DNA of 64,000 nucleotides from Sceloporus undulatus (lineage: Eukaryota > Chordata > Lepidosauria > Squamata > Phrynosomatidae), in assembly GCF_019175285.1 (NCBI RefSeq), contig NC_056524.1, forward strand, positions 100,247,063-100,311,062. Reading direction: 5' to 3'. The notes under the pieces are model-generated. The model did not search any database. It saw only the letters and a list, made by a program, of their open reading frames with translations, and was not told where the DNA came from. Position numbers and translations under genes: made by a program. Position 1 is the stretch's first letter. Each line of letters begins with the position of its first letter. Shown here piece by piece: positions 1-11,549 of this stretch.

Positions 1-1205
1 CACCCAAAAAAGAGAGAGAAAATCTGGGGTTTGTTTTAGTTTTGTTTCTCTTGCTGAGTGAAAAACAAACCAGCACAGGGAAAATACCTGGTGTTGGACA
101 ATACAAGAAACAAATCACAGAGCAACCCATGGTTTAACCTATTCTATTGCAATTGGAAGACAATAGAAGGCAACATTCCCCAGCTTCCAGGTTTCTTGGC
201 TTGTCATGCATCCATGACCATCCTATGCCTTCAAAAATAGAACTGTAGCCTACGTTCTGCAAAAACATGTTGGGTCCCAAATGTAAGTTTCAAATGCAAA
301 AAAGCAAAACCAGAAACAGAACCAAACAAAAAGATGACCCCCTCCCCCACTTAGGGGAAGGAATGAAAAGCTTATTCCTTTTGTAGAAATTAAAAAAATT
401 GTACTGGAGTTCAACTCCATGGCAATGAAAACTGTGCTGTAAGAATATTTTTATTTCAACTGTATTGACAAAGTTTTCTAATTTTCTGTGTAAAAAAGAC
501 AGTATAAAAACGAAAAGACTCAGATAGCTGGCACCATATTCTAGATTTGCTCAAAGTAATTGTAGAAGCAGGAAATAAATAAAATTAGATCATACTGACT
601 TAATTTATTATCCGTGGACAATGTAACAGCCCTACCTCCCAGCCCAAATGGTATCTTTGCATCAAACTTGAAAGAAAAGAAAAAGGATCATTCTGGTAAC
701 TGATAACAGATCAAACTGTGAAAATTCTGTTTATACCAATATCCTGGAATTTCACTTGCAAGCTGGTCTGGTCCAAAAAGATTAAAACCACATACTTTTG
801 TGTGGGTAATAGGAAGTGCTCCCATAGGTAGATAAAAACTTGATCAAATTAATACATCTAATGGAAGTAAGCAGTATTGTTTAAAACTGCCAAGGCTTCA
901 CCCACCAACCCTAATTTAGCAAGGTAGTTAAGTTGTGGTTCATGTCAGAGCCTGCTTCAGTTCCAAAACAGACCTGGAAGTCTGCAGCAGCAAAGTACAA
1001 GATGTTTCCTGTGGCAAGCTCAATGAAGACTGGCATTTTTTGTGCCTACAGCTTTCACAGGCATCTCCAGTTTTGAAAAGGAAGTGAAACCTCTCAGGCC
1101 ATTAGTATTATTTTATGTCATGATGTGTCCCCATAAAAATATGATTAACAAAAATTCATTTGTACCTTTCTATGAACGTCATAAAACAACTTTCTGCTTT
1201 AATTA
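1..1205. other. AT-rich noncoding stretch, no gene recognised
   Basis: No coding frame with splice context and no repeat family that I recognise. The short open frames here (for example 58-240) have no protein-like composition. Confidence 0.5.
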
Positions 1206-1207
1206 TA

Positions 1208-1428
1208 CATTCGGACCTCGATATCCACAGATTTTTTTAAACCATGGATTCAAACATCCACACCTTTAAAATATTTTTAAAATATAAAAATTCCAAAAAG
1301 CAAACCTTGATTTTGCCATTTTATGTAAAGGACACCATTTTACTATTTAATGGGACTTGAGCATCTACAGATTTTGGTATCCATGGAGGATCCTGGAACC
1401 AACACCAGTGAATACCAAGGGCCCCCTG
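1208..1428. mobile_element. Tigger/pogo-like MITE, family A
   Basis: Both ends are flanked by TA (1206-1207 and 1429-1430), the target duplication of Tc1/mariner-pogo elements. The ends pair (ATATCCACAGATTT on the left, GATTTTGGTATCCATGG on the right) and the interior has the ATTTTA...AGGGAC...TTGAGCATC layout shared with the copies at 5160, 28214, 42608 and 45902. It has no transposase and is non-autonomous. Similar non-autonomous Tiggers are known in mammals; the squamate family name is not certain. Confidence 0.8.
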
Positions 1429-1430
1429 TA

Positions 1431-2198
1431 TTAGGCCTCTAGGATCTTTTACCACATATTGTTTAGAATACAAAACTGATACTGAAAAACTCAAGACAGA
1501 ACCTACAAGCTGCCAAGCATCTTCTTACGGAAAACAGGTATTCATTGCTATGAATGTGTTTCCTCCTTTCAGAATGAAGATCCAGTACATCCAGTTAGTA
1601 GGTTAGGACCCTGTCATCACTGTCATATGTACTACACCAATACCTACAGATGATGCATCTGTTGCTATTGCTAAGCCTTACCCTTCTGATAACAAACCAT
1701 GCACTGCTTCCTTGACCTTTTGTCCAATGCAGGAAAACTAGTGTTATCTGGAAAAATATTCTAGCTTAACTTTGCCCTGTTGTGTACTTTTTCACTGTAA
1801 AGAGAGCCCTTCCTGCTGTCTTTAAATAAGGAAACATCCAGTATTCAGTTCCCCCTTTTCAATTTGAAGTACAATTTCTTTACTTGCATGTGCAATTGTA
1901 CATTAAACAAATTTTTCCTAATGCAAATTACACATGAAACAACAAGCCGTTATAACAAAAAAATCATGTGGTTCAATAATCCCCAGTCTTACTCTGTATT
2001 GCAATGAGCCCCTTATAAAACATTTTATAATAATATAAATAGTATAGTATAGTATAGTATAGTAGAAAATCATTAAAATGGTCAGAACTTGTCACCACCT
2101 CCTCAATTCCCCGCTAAGCAATATTTCTGAAATAACAAGAAAACTTTGATTAATTGTGCATAAATTGTAAATATTCCCTTTAGGTAAAATGTATATAA
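1431..2198. other. Unique noncoding stretch with a TATAG microsatellite
   Basis: Nothing gene-like. A short pentanucleotide array (TATAG repeated about five times) occupies about 2038-2064. Confidence 0.45.
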
Positions 2199-3445
2199 GC
2201 TGATGATACTGCCCTCGTTGCCCATACAGAAGCAGCTCTGCAGCGCCTAAGATCCTGCTTTGCAACAGCTACAGAGCTCTTTGGACTGGAAGTCAGCCTG
2301 AAGAAAACGGAAGTTCTCTACCAGCCGACACCTCAGGAAGAACACTACCATCCCCACATCACTGTAGGCACATCTGTGTTTAAGTCTGTCCAGCAGTTCA
2401 CCTACCTGGGAAGCATCATCTCCTCAGATGCCAAGATTGATAAAGAGATCGATCACAGACTGGCAAAGGCATACAGTCCGTCCTCGCCTTATGCGGGGGA
2501 TCCGTTCCGGATCCCTCTGCGTAAGGCGAATTCCGCCTATGCTTGAGCCCCATTGGAAACAATGGGGCTCGTGCGCGGTGGCGCGACGGCGCAGGTGCGC
2601 GCGAGGCATAATGGGCGCGCGCCCATTCAATTGAATGGGACGCGCTGCCCCTTCCGCGCCGTGTGCGCCCCGCAGCTTGAGCGCATAAGCTCAAGGCCGC
2701 GTATGGCGCGCCCGCGTATGGCACGGGCGCACTGTATATGCATTCGGAAGGCTTCACAAAAGAGTCTGGAGTAACAAATACTTGAGGCAAAGCACCAAAA
2801 CCAGTGTGTATAGAGCCACTGTACTGTCTATTCTCCTTTATGGGTCTGAAACATGGGTCACCTATCGCCAACACCTACGATTCCTCGAACGCTTTCATCA
2901 GCGCTGTTTACGCACAATTCTAAACATACACTGGACTGACTATGTGACGAATATTGCTGTCCTTGAGCAAGCAGGGATCACCAGCATTGAGGCCATGCTA
3001 GTGAGGACACAGCTGCGCTGGGCAGGACACGTTTCTAGGATGAAGGACCATCGCCTCCCAAAAATAGTATTCTACGGTGAACTCACCACAGGTCAGCGTA
3101 AGAGGGGCGCCCCAAAGAAGAGATACAAGGACTCCCTGAAACAACATCTCAGGCTTGGCCAAATTGATCACCAACAATGGTCTGCGGGAGGCATGGAGAC
3201 GCACTATCCACAATGCTGCAGTCTTTTTCGAAAGCTCACGGCGAACAAGTCTCGAAGAGAAACAACAACACAGAAAGAACCACAACCCGGAAACATCATC
3301 CAAGGAGACTTTGCGTTGTGCATTTTGCAACCTGACCTGTTTGTCCTGGATTGGCCTTTTTAGTCACCAACGCACTTGTACAAAGCGCAGGATGCATCCT
3401 TCCTGGATCTTCGTTCGCGAAGCAAAGCCAGAGAGAGAGATATAA
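2199..3445 (+). mobile_element. Non-LTR retrotransposon (LINE) 3' part: RT C-terminus and zinc knuckle
   Basis: Reading starts at the ADDTALVAHTE segment, which matches the catalytic (Y/F)ADD block of a LINE reverse transcriptase. It continues through SLKKTEVLYQP, YLGSIISSDAKIDKEI, the LLYGSETWVTY block, LRWAGHVSRM, and ends in a CCHC-type finger (CAFCNLTC followed by HQRTC). It is 5'-truncated, has a frameshift near 3180 just after the HQQWS segment, and is split by a DNA transposon at 2474-2734. The protein resembles RTE-like or jockey-annotated elements common in vertebrates; I am not certain of the clade. It is an old dead copy. Confidence 0.85.
2474..2734. mobile_element. GC-rich Tigger/pogo-like MITE (family B) inside the LINE
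   Basis: The LINE frame stops at AKAY and resumes with AFGRLHKRVW; between them lies 261 bp that is much richer in GC and CpG than its surroundings. It starts CAGTCCGTCC and ends GGGCGCACTG, with TA on both sides (2472-2473 and 2735-2736). The interior has further self-complementary blocks (CCCCATTG/CAATGGGG; GCCCATTCAATTGAATGGG; GCTTGAGC/GCATAAGCTCAAGG). The copy at 24344 shares the CAGT ends and the GAGCCCCAT core. It is non-autonomous. Confidence 0.8.
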
Positions 3446-3795
3446 GCAACAACATTTCCATTTCCCTCTTTTAATTCAAACATAATAAGTAATGCAGTCA
3501 TTTTTAACAGGTGACTTCTGTGCTGAGCTGCTGCCATGCGTGTTTCATGTTTTGAACCTAAACCTACTTCTCAGCTTTCAAAGAAAAGAATTTCATATAA
3601 ATTTCTTTTAAAGCAAAACACTACAAAGTCACCCCCAAGGCCTACGTTCAAATGTTTTGCCTTGAGACACAAGACTGCTAGACCTTTGCTGGACATTTAG
3701 CCAACTAAGGGATTCTGCAATTCTCTCTTGTGTAAACTGGTCAATTTCAACTCCAACATAAGTACAGTGCCACATTTGAGTGTTCTCTGTGTCTC

Positions 3796-4020
3796 TTGTT
3801 GTTGTTGCTGTCTGCCTTCAAGTCATTTCTTACTTACAAAAACCCTAAACTGAACCTATCATGGGGTTTTCTTGCCAAGGTTTGTTCAGAAGAGGTTTGC
3901 CATTCCCCTAATGCTGAAAGCATATGACTTGCCCAAGGTCACCCAGTGAGTTTCATGGCCAAACCAGGAATTGAATCCTGGTCTCCAGAGTTGTAGTCCA
4001 ACACTCAAGCACTGGAACAT
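3796..4020 (-). mobile_element. MIR/CORE-like tRNA SINE, near full length
   Basis: The tRNA-related head (box B-like GGATTCAATTCCTGG complement near 3970) is at the right and the tail CTTCAAGTCATTTC...GTTGTTGTTG at the left, so the copy lies on the minus strand. This is the commonest SINE in the window. The central ACTTGCCCAAGGTCACCCAGTG block resembles the CORE/MIR domain. Confidence 0.85.
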
Positions 4021-4477
4021 ATATTATCTAACAGAAATGTTTTAAACAGATGTTCCTCATAAACACTATTTGCAAAAATAGTGCATACAGTACTCCCTAA
4101 TCCAGGACGCAATAAGGACTGTAGGCTTAAAATGTAAATGGTAGCCCAGAAGTTATTTCAAGGTAAACAACAAAATGGGAAACTTAATTCTTGAGTTATC
4201 AGACACTTTTCTTCAGGGCCAGCTACTCCATTAGACAAGGTGATGCAGCCACATGAGGCTGCAGACCATCTAACGCAGCACCCTCACCCTGAGAGGGTCT
4301 CCATCCTTCTGAGCAGCCTCAACTAGTTTGTTTCCACAGCTCCCCAGAGCTGGCCATTTTCCAAATACTAGGATCTAAGAACCTCTCAGAGCCAGACACT
4401 TTTGGAGAGTGCTATTCTGGGGAAATGCCTGGGCAAGTAATCTCCCCAAACAGCCCATTAACAATGCATGGCTCTAT

Positions 4478-4548
4478 GACTGCATCTGCACTGCAGAAAT
4501 TATCAGGTTTGACACCACTTAAATTGCCAACCACTCAGGGCTGCTGCT
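4478..4548. mobile_element. Half copy of the palindromic MITE
   Basis: Begins with the diagnostic TGCACTGCAGAAATTATCAGG...TTGACACCACTTAAATTGCC end of the palindromic family seen at 39990 and 60313, but the second arm is missing. Confidence 0.6.
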
Positions 4549-4826
4549 TCTGTGCTCTGCTGGGACTCTCAGAAGAGAGACAGAAGTAGTGGTAGTGACA
4601 GGGAGGTGTGCAGACGGGTGTAAGTGGTGGCTGCAGAAATGGCAGAATACGTTTGGCAGCAATTAATCAATACCAGACCCTTTCCTCTCCTTTTATTCCT
4701 GTGGAGTAAACATAGGTCCCAAATGCTGGGGAATTGGGGGGAGGTTCGGAGGGGGAAACAGCTGGTTGGTGAAGGGCCAAGAAATATTTACCCCAGCCTG
4801 TTACCCTCTACAAAGCGTCCTCTCTG

Positions 4827-4977
4827 GGTTATCTTGGGCAAGTCACACTCTCTCAGCCTCAGGGAAAGGCAACAGCAAACCTCCTCTGAACAAACCTTGC
4901 CAAGAAAACCCCATGATAGGGTTGCCATAAGGTCACCATATGTCAGAAACTACTTGAAGGCACACAACACACACATC
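4827..4977 (+). mobile_element. MIR/CORE-like SINE, 3' half
   Basis: Runs from CTTGGGCAAGTCACACTCTCTC to the tail CTTGAAGGCACACAACAC. The tRNA-like head is missing. Confidence 0.85.
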
Positions 4978-5159
4978 TTCACATGAGTGGGGAAATCACT
5001 GAAATAGCAAGTTGAAAGGAACCACCAATGATCAACTCAAAATTATGACAGAGTAAAAAAAAAGACAACTGTCATGTTAGCAATATTTCAAAACTAAATT
5101 CAAATACCATTTATTCCAACAAGTTCCCATTGGGTTTCAGTAATACCAAGCAGGTATTA

Positions 5160-5391
5160 CTAGTCAGCCCACCTTATCCACTGATTTTTTTATCCATGTA
5201 TTCAAGCACCCACGGCTTGAAAATATTTAAAAAAAAGTATAAATTCCAAATAGCAAACCTTGATTTTCCATTTTATTTAAGAGATGCCATTTTGCTCTGC
5301 CTTTATATTTAATGGGACTTGAGCATCCACAGATTTTGTTATACACAGGGGATCCTGAAACCAAACCCCAGTGGATAACAAGGTCCCACTG
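5160..5391. mobile_element. Tigger/pogo-like MITE, family A
   Basis: Left end TAGTCAGCCCACCTTATCCA, right end CAAGGTCCCACTG, flanked by TA (5158-5159 and 5392-5393). Interior AAATAGCAAACCTTGATTTTCC and GGGACTTGAGCATCCACAGA match the other family A copies. Confidence 0.8.
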
Positions 5392-5441
5392 TACTAAAAT
5401 TTTACTTGGAATTTATATAGCACATTCCATGCACCTATGAT

Positions 5442-5451
5442 NNNNNNNNNN
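5442..5451. other. Assembly gap (10 N)
   Basis: Ten N bases. The frame drawn across it is not meaningful. Confidence 0.99.
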
Positions 5452-8200
5452 CTCAGTGAAACAGCCCTCAAAAATAGGGCACTAATTATGTCCCATATGG
5501 CTGAAGGGAGGAGACTCCTCTTGCAATATATTCTCATGCTGTACTGTCTTTTAGTTTATTCGCAAAGTCTCTTGGCTTCTACCAGATTGCTATACAGTAT
5601 GTCTATGACACTGAGAGTTTAAATGTCTAAAAAGTAATCACTGTTGATTTTCTCTGGCTATGTTAAATCCCCAAATGTACTTTGAAAAGGTTCAGGGCTC
5701 TGATCAATAAGCTAAAATAAACATGCTCTGTCCATGAGCAGCTGCTGCAAACATTTGCAACAAATCTTTTCAGATCATCCCTGTAAACAAAAGACAACTT
5801 GTGTTTGCATCCTGCCAAACACAAGATGCAAATGTAGCTGCAATGCAGATTTGAGGAAAAGTAAATAGTATTGTTAATTACTTTCTAAACAGGGCACCTT
5901 ACAGAAACTGAAGAAAAATAATTTTCTAATTCTCAGGGAAGGGAGTTTGCTAACTCTAAACAGAGATGAAATGCTGGTTTCACACACTTCTGAGTATTGA
6001 GGATTTTGGTTCAAAAATGCATTATCTTCCTTTTTAGAAGAAGAAAATTAATATTCCCTGCTACTATTTGGCAGTAATGTTTCTGGTGCATAGTCAGGTT
6101 TTTATAGTGCATCACCAGGTAAAGTTCATCACCCAGTTATAATCATTAGCCTCCATGAAGTACCATCCATTTCCCTTCAAAATAGCTGCCTGTTGTGTTG
6201 CTATTGATGGTACAGTAAGGAAAACCATTTGAGCTTGGCAGGATGGAACCTCTACAGTGCCACTCTGAAATTTGACTTTTAAAATCCACATCCATAAAAC
6301 TTATACTGTAGAAAATAATGACTGATATGGGATGTAAAATCTTTAAGGGTCCACAAACATTTGATGATCTTGAAAGACTGTCAGAAGTCGTCTTTGCTAA
6401 AGACCCTCTTTTGCTCCTTCCCAGAAACGAGAAAGGAGAGATGATCCATTGAATGCCCAGCTTCTAGCCCATCTCTGTAGCCCTTCACAACTAGCTAAGA
6501 TTCCAGCTCTCCTTTGAGGGGTCAACCAATACATTTTGCTTCCTGAAGCAGAAAGCAAGATGGCACTTTCTCATCTACTATATAAAAGCCATCTGCACTG
6601 GCAATGAACTTTGTCCCACACTGTTATTATGAGAATGTTGCCCTCTGCATCTGAAGGCAACAGGACAAACTTCAGATGTGCAGGGCAGGCTTTGTGGTAT
6701 AAAGCACTTTCCTCCAAGATCCTGCTGTCTGAGATGGCTGCCTAACCCTGCCTCATAGGCATTCCCAAACTCTGTCCAGTTCCAAGCTGAAGGAGGAGGA
6801 GGACGTCTGCTTTAACATACAGTATTCATATTTCCAAGTACTTTAAGCTTTTTCTCAGCACAGCGGGGATTACTGAGAAGACTTGTCCTTGTGACATTGC
6901 CTTTATCTGGAAAGTAATCTGACATCACACTGCTTTTTTTGAGCAAGGCCAAGGCACAGTGCAAAAGCAGAGAAAGCCTCCTCCCATCCCAGGGCATCAA
7001 AATGGGACACAGCATTTTTATCTGTGGACCTTCTAATCAGCTTAGATTCCAGTTGAGAGTACTGCTTACGTATATTACTTCTGCATGAATTACAACCTGC
7101 CATTCACAAGCCAAAAGCCAGAACTGGGAAAAGTTACTTTTTTTGGAGAATATCTCCCAGAATTTACCAGCTAGCATAGCCATTAGCTTTATTCAGGTCT
7201 TCCAAATATCACCATTTAAGGTAGCAAAACAGTGCAATGGCAAAAATGCAAATCTTGTATTCAGGACCGCTTCCATTGCTAACGTTGTGCCAAGGCAGAA
7301 AAACCTTCACAGAGTTCCACTGCTGAGGCAGGACATCCATTGCCCAATCCTATTCATGTTTACCCAAGAGCAAGTCCTACTGAGGTTAATGGAACTTACT
7401 CCCCAGTAAGAACATGTCAAAACATTACAGCCTAAGTTAGTTATATCCTGCATGACAACTTTTTGAATCAGACTCCAGATCAGCAGCACTTTTCACGCTC
7501 CATCCCTACTTGCTCAAATTTAATGTATCACAGAAACAAAACTGCAAGATTTAAGATTAAAATAGAAGACCCTGTTAAAGCACACACAGGATTTTTTTCA
7601 GCCATAACACAAGAGTGTTTTTCATTAGTAAGGCAACAGTTTGGCTGCATTTTAATACAATCCCCCTAAAGGCTATTAAGAACAAAAACATCAGTACAAA
7701 ATTAACGTGAAAGCATAACTCAGACATTTTCAAAAATAAAATATTGCCAAGTATTTCCATTTGCCAGATACTTGGTAAATAGCCTGGTTTAGCTGAAGCA
7801 AACAGAAGACTATCATTGTTGAATGTTAGCCACAGAAGGGACAGAAAAGGGCAGGTAAGCACAACAGTACATTTTCCATCTCCTCACCAGTTAGGAGAGG
7901 TTAGGTGCATTTTATCTGCCTCAGAGCATGCTCAAGTCTGTCACTGCTTGCCCTCTGATTTAAATTAGCCTGCAGAATGTTTGCTATTTGCTCAGTCATC
8001 TTGCTCCAAGTATGCACCAAAAGTGGGAAGTTTCAATAATGAGTGAGCATTTCAAGTTTGAACTTCCACTTCAGTATTGGAGCTAAAAACTCAGAGGGAC
8101 AGTATCAGTATTGGTAATGGAATGCAAAGTTATTCTCATCTAAAGTAAATCTGATTTAATAATATGAGAGAGAGAGAGAGAGTTTTTCTATATCCTGAAG
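5452..8200. other. Noncoding stretch, no gene recognised
   Basis: Low-GC sequence with scattered short open frames on both strands. None shows protein-like composition plus splice signals. A short GA microsatellite lies at 8165-8181. Confidence 0.45.
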
Positions 8201-8266
8201 GTACCATATACTGTCTGAGCTAAGAAGCTTTGCAACTACACCAGGGAGTACTAGATGCTGCAAGCT

Positions 8267-8350
8267 ATATTCAGAGGAAGGCAATGGCAAACCTGCTATG
8301 AATAACTTTGCCAAGAAAATTCCATGACAGTACAGTCAACGTATAGGCAC
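8267..8350 (+). mobile_element. MIR/CORE-like SINE fragment
   Basis: Central-to-tail segment: AGGAAGGCAATGGCAAACC then TTGCCAAGAAAATTCCATGA. Worn at both ends. Confidence 0.65.
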
Positions 8351-8744
8351 CTAGCAACAGTATCTCAGAAAAGTCAAAACGAAAGAGGAGCAAAATTCTG
8401 CAAGGAAAGTGCCTACCAGTAACAAAACTCCCACATATTAGGGAAAAGATAGGTCAACTTTCATGACCATGCTCACAAGGAGCAGCCTAAAATGCAGGCA
8501 GTGATGCTGTGCTCCATATCAACAAACCCATACCTAGAGTTTTCTTCTTTTTGTAAACATAAATGGTGTTAGTGCCCATTTAGGATCAAGCCAGCACTCA
8601 ACAACAGGGAGAGCTCACCACAATATATTGTTCCTTAGAAATATCTATTTCCCATCTCTTTCCAAAGCTATCAGTATGGCTGTCCTTTAGTTCAGAGAGA
8701 ACAGGGAATCCTGAGAGGCATGTCAATTCAAGACATCAGCCTTG

Positions 8745-8897
8745 TAAATTCACAGAGTTTTCCCAGAGTTTTCTGGGGCTGAGAATGTGTGATTCATCCA
8801 AGGTCACCCAGTAGGTTTCCACGGCCAAGAGGGAAATCGAACCCTGGTCTCCAGATTTGTAGTCCAGTGCTCAAACCATTACACCACACTGGCTCTT
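8745..8897 (-). mobile_element. MIR/CORE-like SINE, tRNA half
   Basis: Contains CCAAGGTCACCCAGTAGG, then the complement of the tRNA box B (AATCGAACCCTGG) and the end CATTACACCACACTGGCTC. Confidence 0.85.
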
Positions 8898-8916
8898 GCT
8901 TTACTAAAAGGCAAAG

Positions 8917-9228
8917 GTAAAGGTTTTCCCTTTGACAAGGTTGTCAAGTCAAGATCGGCTGTGGTGCTCTTCTCCATTACTAAGCCAAAGAGCCAGTGGT
9001 TTGGCAAAGGTAACTGTGATCATGTGGCCAGCATGACTGCACAGAATGTTGCTACCTTCCTACTGAAGTGGTACCTATTTCTCTACTTGCATTTTTTCAT
9101 GTTTTCGAACTGCTAGGTTGGCAGAAGCTGGGACTAGTCACAGGAGCTCACTTGGACCTCAAACAGCCAACCTGCCAATCTTGCATTCGACAGAGTCAGC
9201 ATCTTAACTGCTGAGCCACCACATCACC
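8917..9228 (-). mobile_element. Second lizard tRNA SINE family (long type)
   Basis: Shows the diagnostic order GGTAAAGGTTTTCCC, CATGTGGCCAGCATGACTGC, GGTACCTATTTCTCTACTTGC, TTTCGAACTGCTAGGTTGGC and the tRNA-like end CTGCTGAGCCACCACATC at the right. A plus-strand copy lies at 36968. The family is widespread in lizards; the formal name is uncertain. Confidence 0.85.
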
Positions 9229-9308
9229 TAATGTTCTAACAGATGATAAATTAACATAATCTGTTATGCGCTGTGTAAATCTACAGTGCTATATAAATAA
9301 TGTACTGT

Positions 9309-9330
9309 ATCATCATCATCATCATCATCT
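9309..9330. repeat. ATC microsatellite
   Basis: Seven ATC units following GCTATATAAATAATGTACTG, a typical 3' tail of an old retroelement. Confidence 0.75.
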
Positions 9331-10618
9331 GCATTCAGAAACCAATCCAAACTGAACAGAACCAAACATACCAGTAACATGAACAGTCAGTTTTCTACTT
9401 TTGAGTGTCAGTTACATGTTGTGATCTTGTTCATTCTGGGGTCATGCATTTGAAGGTTACAACTCTCATTATATATCTACCAATTTTAAGAGGAAAGCAA
9501 AAGAGGAAAAAAGCTATCACTGTCTTCTCTACCTCCAAATATGTTGGACTCCAAATCCCACTGTAGCCCAAAATAACTAGAGGGCACTAGGCTGAGAAAT
9601 ACTGTAAGAGCAGTGGAGCAGATGAAGTAGAACAGGATTAAACAGAATATGGCAAGCACAGGTTTACAAGGAAAATGAGATCAAGCATAAGAGAATATAA
9701 TTATATTTTGCATTACTACAAAAGAGAAAAAAGATAAACAAGGATTGTTAAAATTAGTTACAAATAGCTCGAACACACAAATGAAGCACAGTAAAATAAA
9801 AGTAACTTCTGACACTGAATAAGTTAACTTAGAACAGCAGTGTGCACAAACTGAAATAAACTGATTAGTCTTAAAAGTGCCACAGGACTACTTTTCCTAT
9901 ATATTTTTTCTCAAAAAACTAGTAACTGTTCAGGACTAGTCACCTGAAATGGTTCTGTTACCTGTCCAATGATACAGGCCCTAAACCACAGCAAGTCATT
10001 GAAGTTTTGTCACTTGCCAGATGATTTGTGCATTTTGATTTGCAGTGAACCTAAGACTGCAAAATCGGAAGATTTTTTTAACACCTCTTGGCCACAAAAG
10101 GGTACAATCTTTCTAGTGTACTCTTCTTATTTTGTCTTGTTTGGCTTTTGTTTTTAATTAGGGCTTTAAGATTGCACCAAATGTTGCAGAAATGCAATCA
10201 AAATTTTACATGTGTCAAATAAACACATGATTCATGATGGGTTCTAATCTGAGACTGTACATAAATTTTACTGGAAATAGTACATCTCAGTTCAGAAACA
10301 TTTCATTTGGATATGCAATCCATTATTTTATTTTAATTGTTGACTATTGTTTTGTAATTGTGTAATATATTTTTCTTAATTTATCTTCTCATTCAAAAAT
10401 ATTCTTCTATATTATACTTCTTGGATGTTAAATTTTATTGTGTATTTTGGTTTTACTAAAAGCTATATTTGCTTGCTACTTAAAATAATGCTTTTGTTAA
10501 TTACTTTTCCCTTCCAGATAGAGAATTTATAACAGAAAAGGTTCTGCATTTTAAGAACAGTAAAACCACATGTTAGCCAGGAAATATTATTTTGTGAACT
10601 TAAAATAAACTGTCCTAA

Positions 10619-10700
10619 AAATAATATTATTATTATCATTGATTATATTTATTTGTACCCTGCTTTCCCCCCAAAATTGGGATTCAAAAGAATTTGTTTA
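10619..10700 (-). mobile_element. L2-type LINE 3' tail fragment
   Basis: ATTATTATTATC tail followed by the complement of the 3' UTR (TTTATTTGTACCCTGCTTTCCCCCC), as in the L2 copy at 17345 read in reverse. Confidence 0.55.
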
Positions 10701-10831
10701 AATACAGAGCTTCATTCAACTAACATTTCAAATGCAAGTCAAACTCTTCCAGAACATGGCCACATAAACCGAAAAATCCACAAAAAACTGTGCAGATCAA
10801 TAGTTTTAACAGCATAAAACAGAAATAAGAA

Positions 10832-10990
10832 CAGTCTGGCTGGATCAGCCAAACATCAGCCCAGTTCAGCATCCTGTTTCCTACAGCTGGCAGGCAAATG
10901 TTTTCAGGAAGCCCACAAACTGAGCATAAAGACTACTGCTCTCTCCCCAGCAGCTATGTGCTACAGTTCCTTTTCCAAACAAGTCACTTC
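10832..10990. mobile_element. Old dispersed reptile repeat (SINE or CR1-derived)
   Basis: The CTGGCTGGATCAGCCAAACA, TCAGCATCCTGTTTCC and GGAAGCCCACAA blocks match a repeat I recognise from several reptiles, but I cannot name the family with certainty. Confidence 0.45.
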
Positions 10991-11045
10991 GAAAATAATA
11001 ATTTCAAATTAGATAGTTCTACATCAGGGGGACACACCTTGGGAA

Positions 11046-11264
11046 GCCCTGGTGGCGCAGTGGTTAAATGCCAGTACTGCAGCCATTCACACTCACAAGG
11101 TTGTGAGTTCAATCCTAGGGACTCCAAGGCATCCTTCTGAGGTCGCTAAAATGAGTACCCAGCTTGTTGGGGCAATTAGCATACACATTGCAAACTGCTT
11201 AGCGAGTGCTTAAATGCACTGGTAAGTGGTATAGAAATGTACTTGCTATTGCTACTGCTGAATG
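11046..11264 (+). mobile_element. Sauria SINE, near full length
   Basis: tRNA-related head GCCCTGGTGGCGCAGTGGTT, box B-like GGTTGTGAGTTCAATCC, middle GTCGCTAAAATGAGTACCCA, and 3' end GTGGTATAGAAATGTACTTG with a TTGCTATTGCTAC tail. The 3' part is known to resemble the BovB LINE that mobilises it. Minus-strand copies lie at 22145 and 34043. Confidence 0.9.
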
Positions 11265-11317
11265 CTGTTGGCCTACAATTCACATAAGCCCTAGCCATCA
11301 TAGCTAATAGTGGAAAA

Positions 11318-11520
11318 TAGTTGTTGTTGACTTCAACTCATAGCGACCCCGTGGATGAAACATCTCCAAATTCCCCTGTTCTTAACCTCTGTGCTCAGGT
11401 CCTGCAGGCCCAAGCCCATCTCCTCCCTGATCAAGTCTAACCATCTGGCATGTGGTCTTCTTCTCTTCCTACTGCCTTGCAATCTACTAACATCTGAAGG
11501 CCTCAAGTTGCCCCATATAC
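11318..11520 (-). mobile_element. RTE/BovB-type LINE 3' fragment
   Basis: In reverse it encodes GSRKRRRPHARWLDLI..., then LGLQDLSTEV and IWRCFIHGVAMS. This is the C-terminus of a BovB-like reverse transcriptase (compare the family pattern R(G/R)RPRxRWxD...WRxxxHGVxxS). It ends in GTTGTTGTTGA at the left. Confidence 0.8.
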
Positions 11521-11549
11521 CCATTTCTCAAGGCAAATGAAAAAGGATA

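Noticed and set aside
5437-5622. Frame of 61 codons across the assembly gap
   Set aside because: Begins in N bases and has no recognisable protein.
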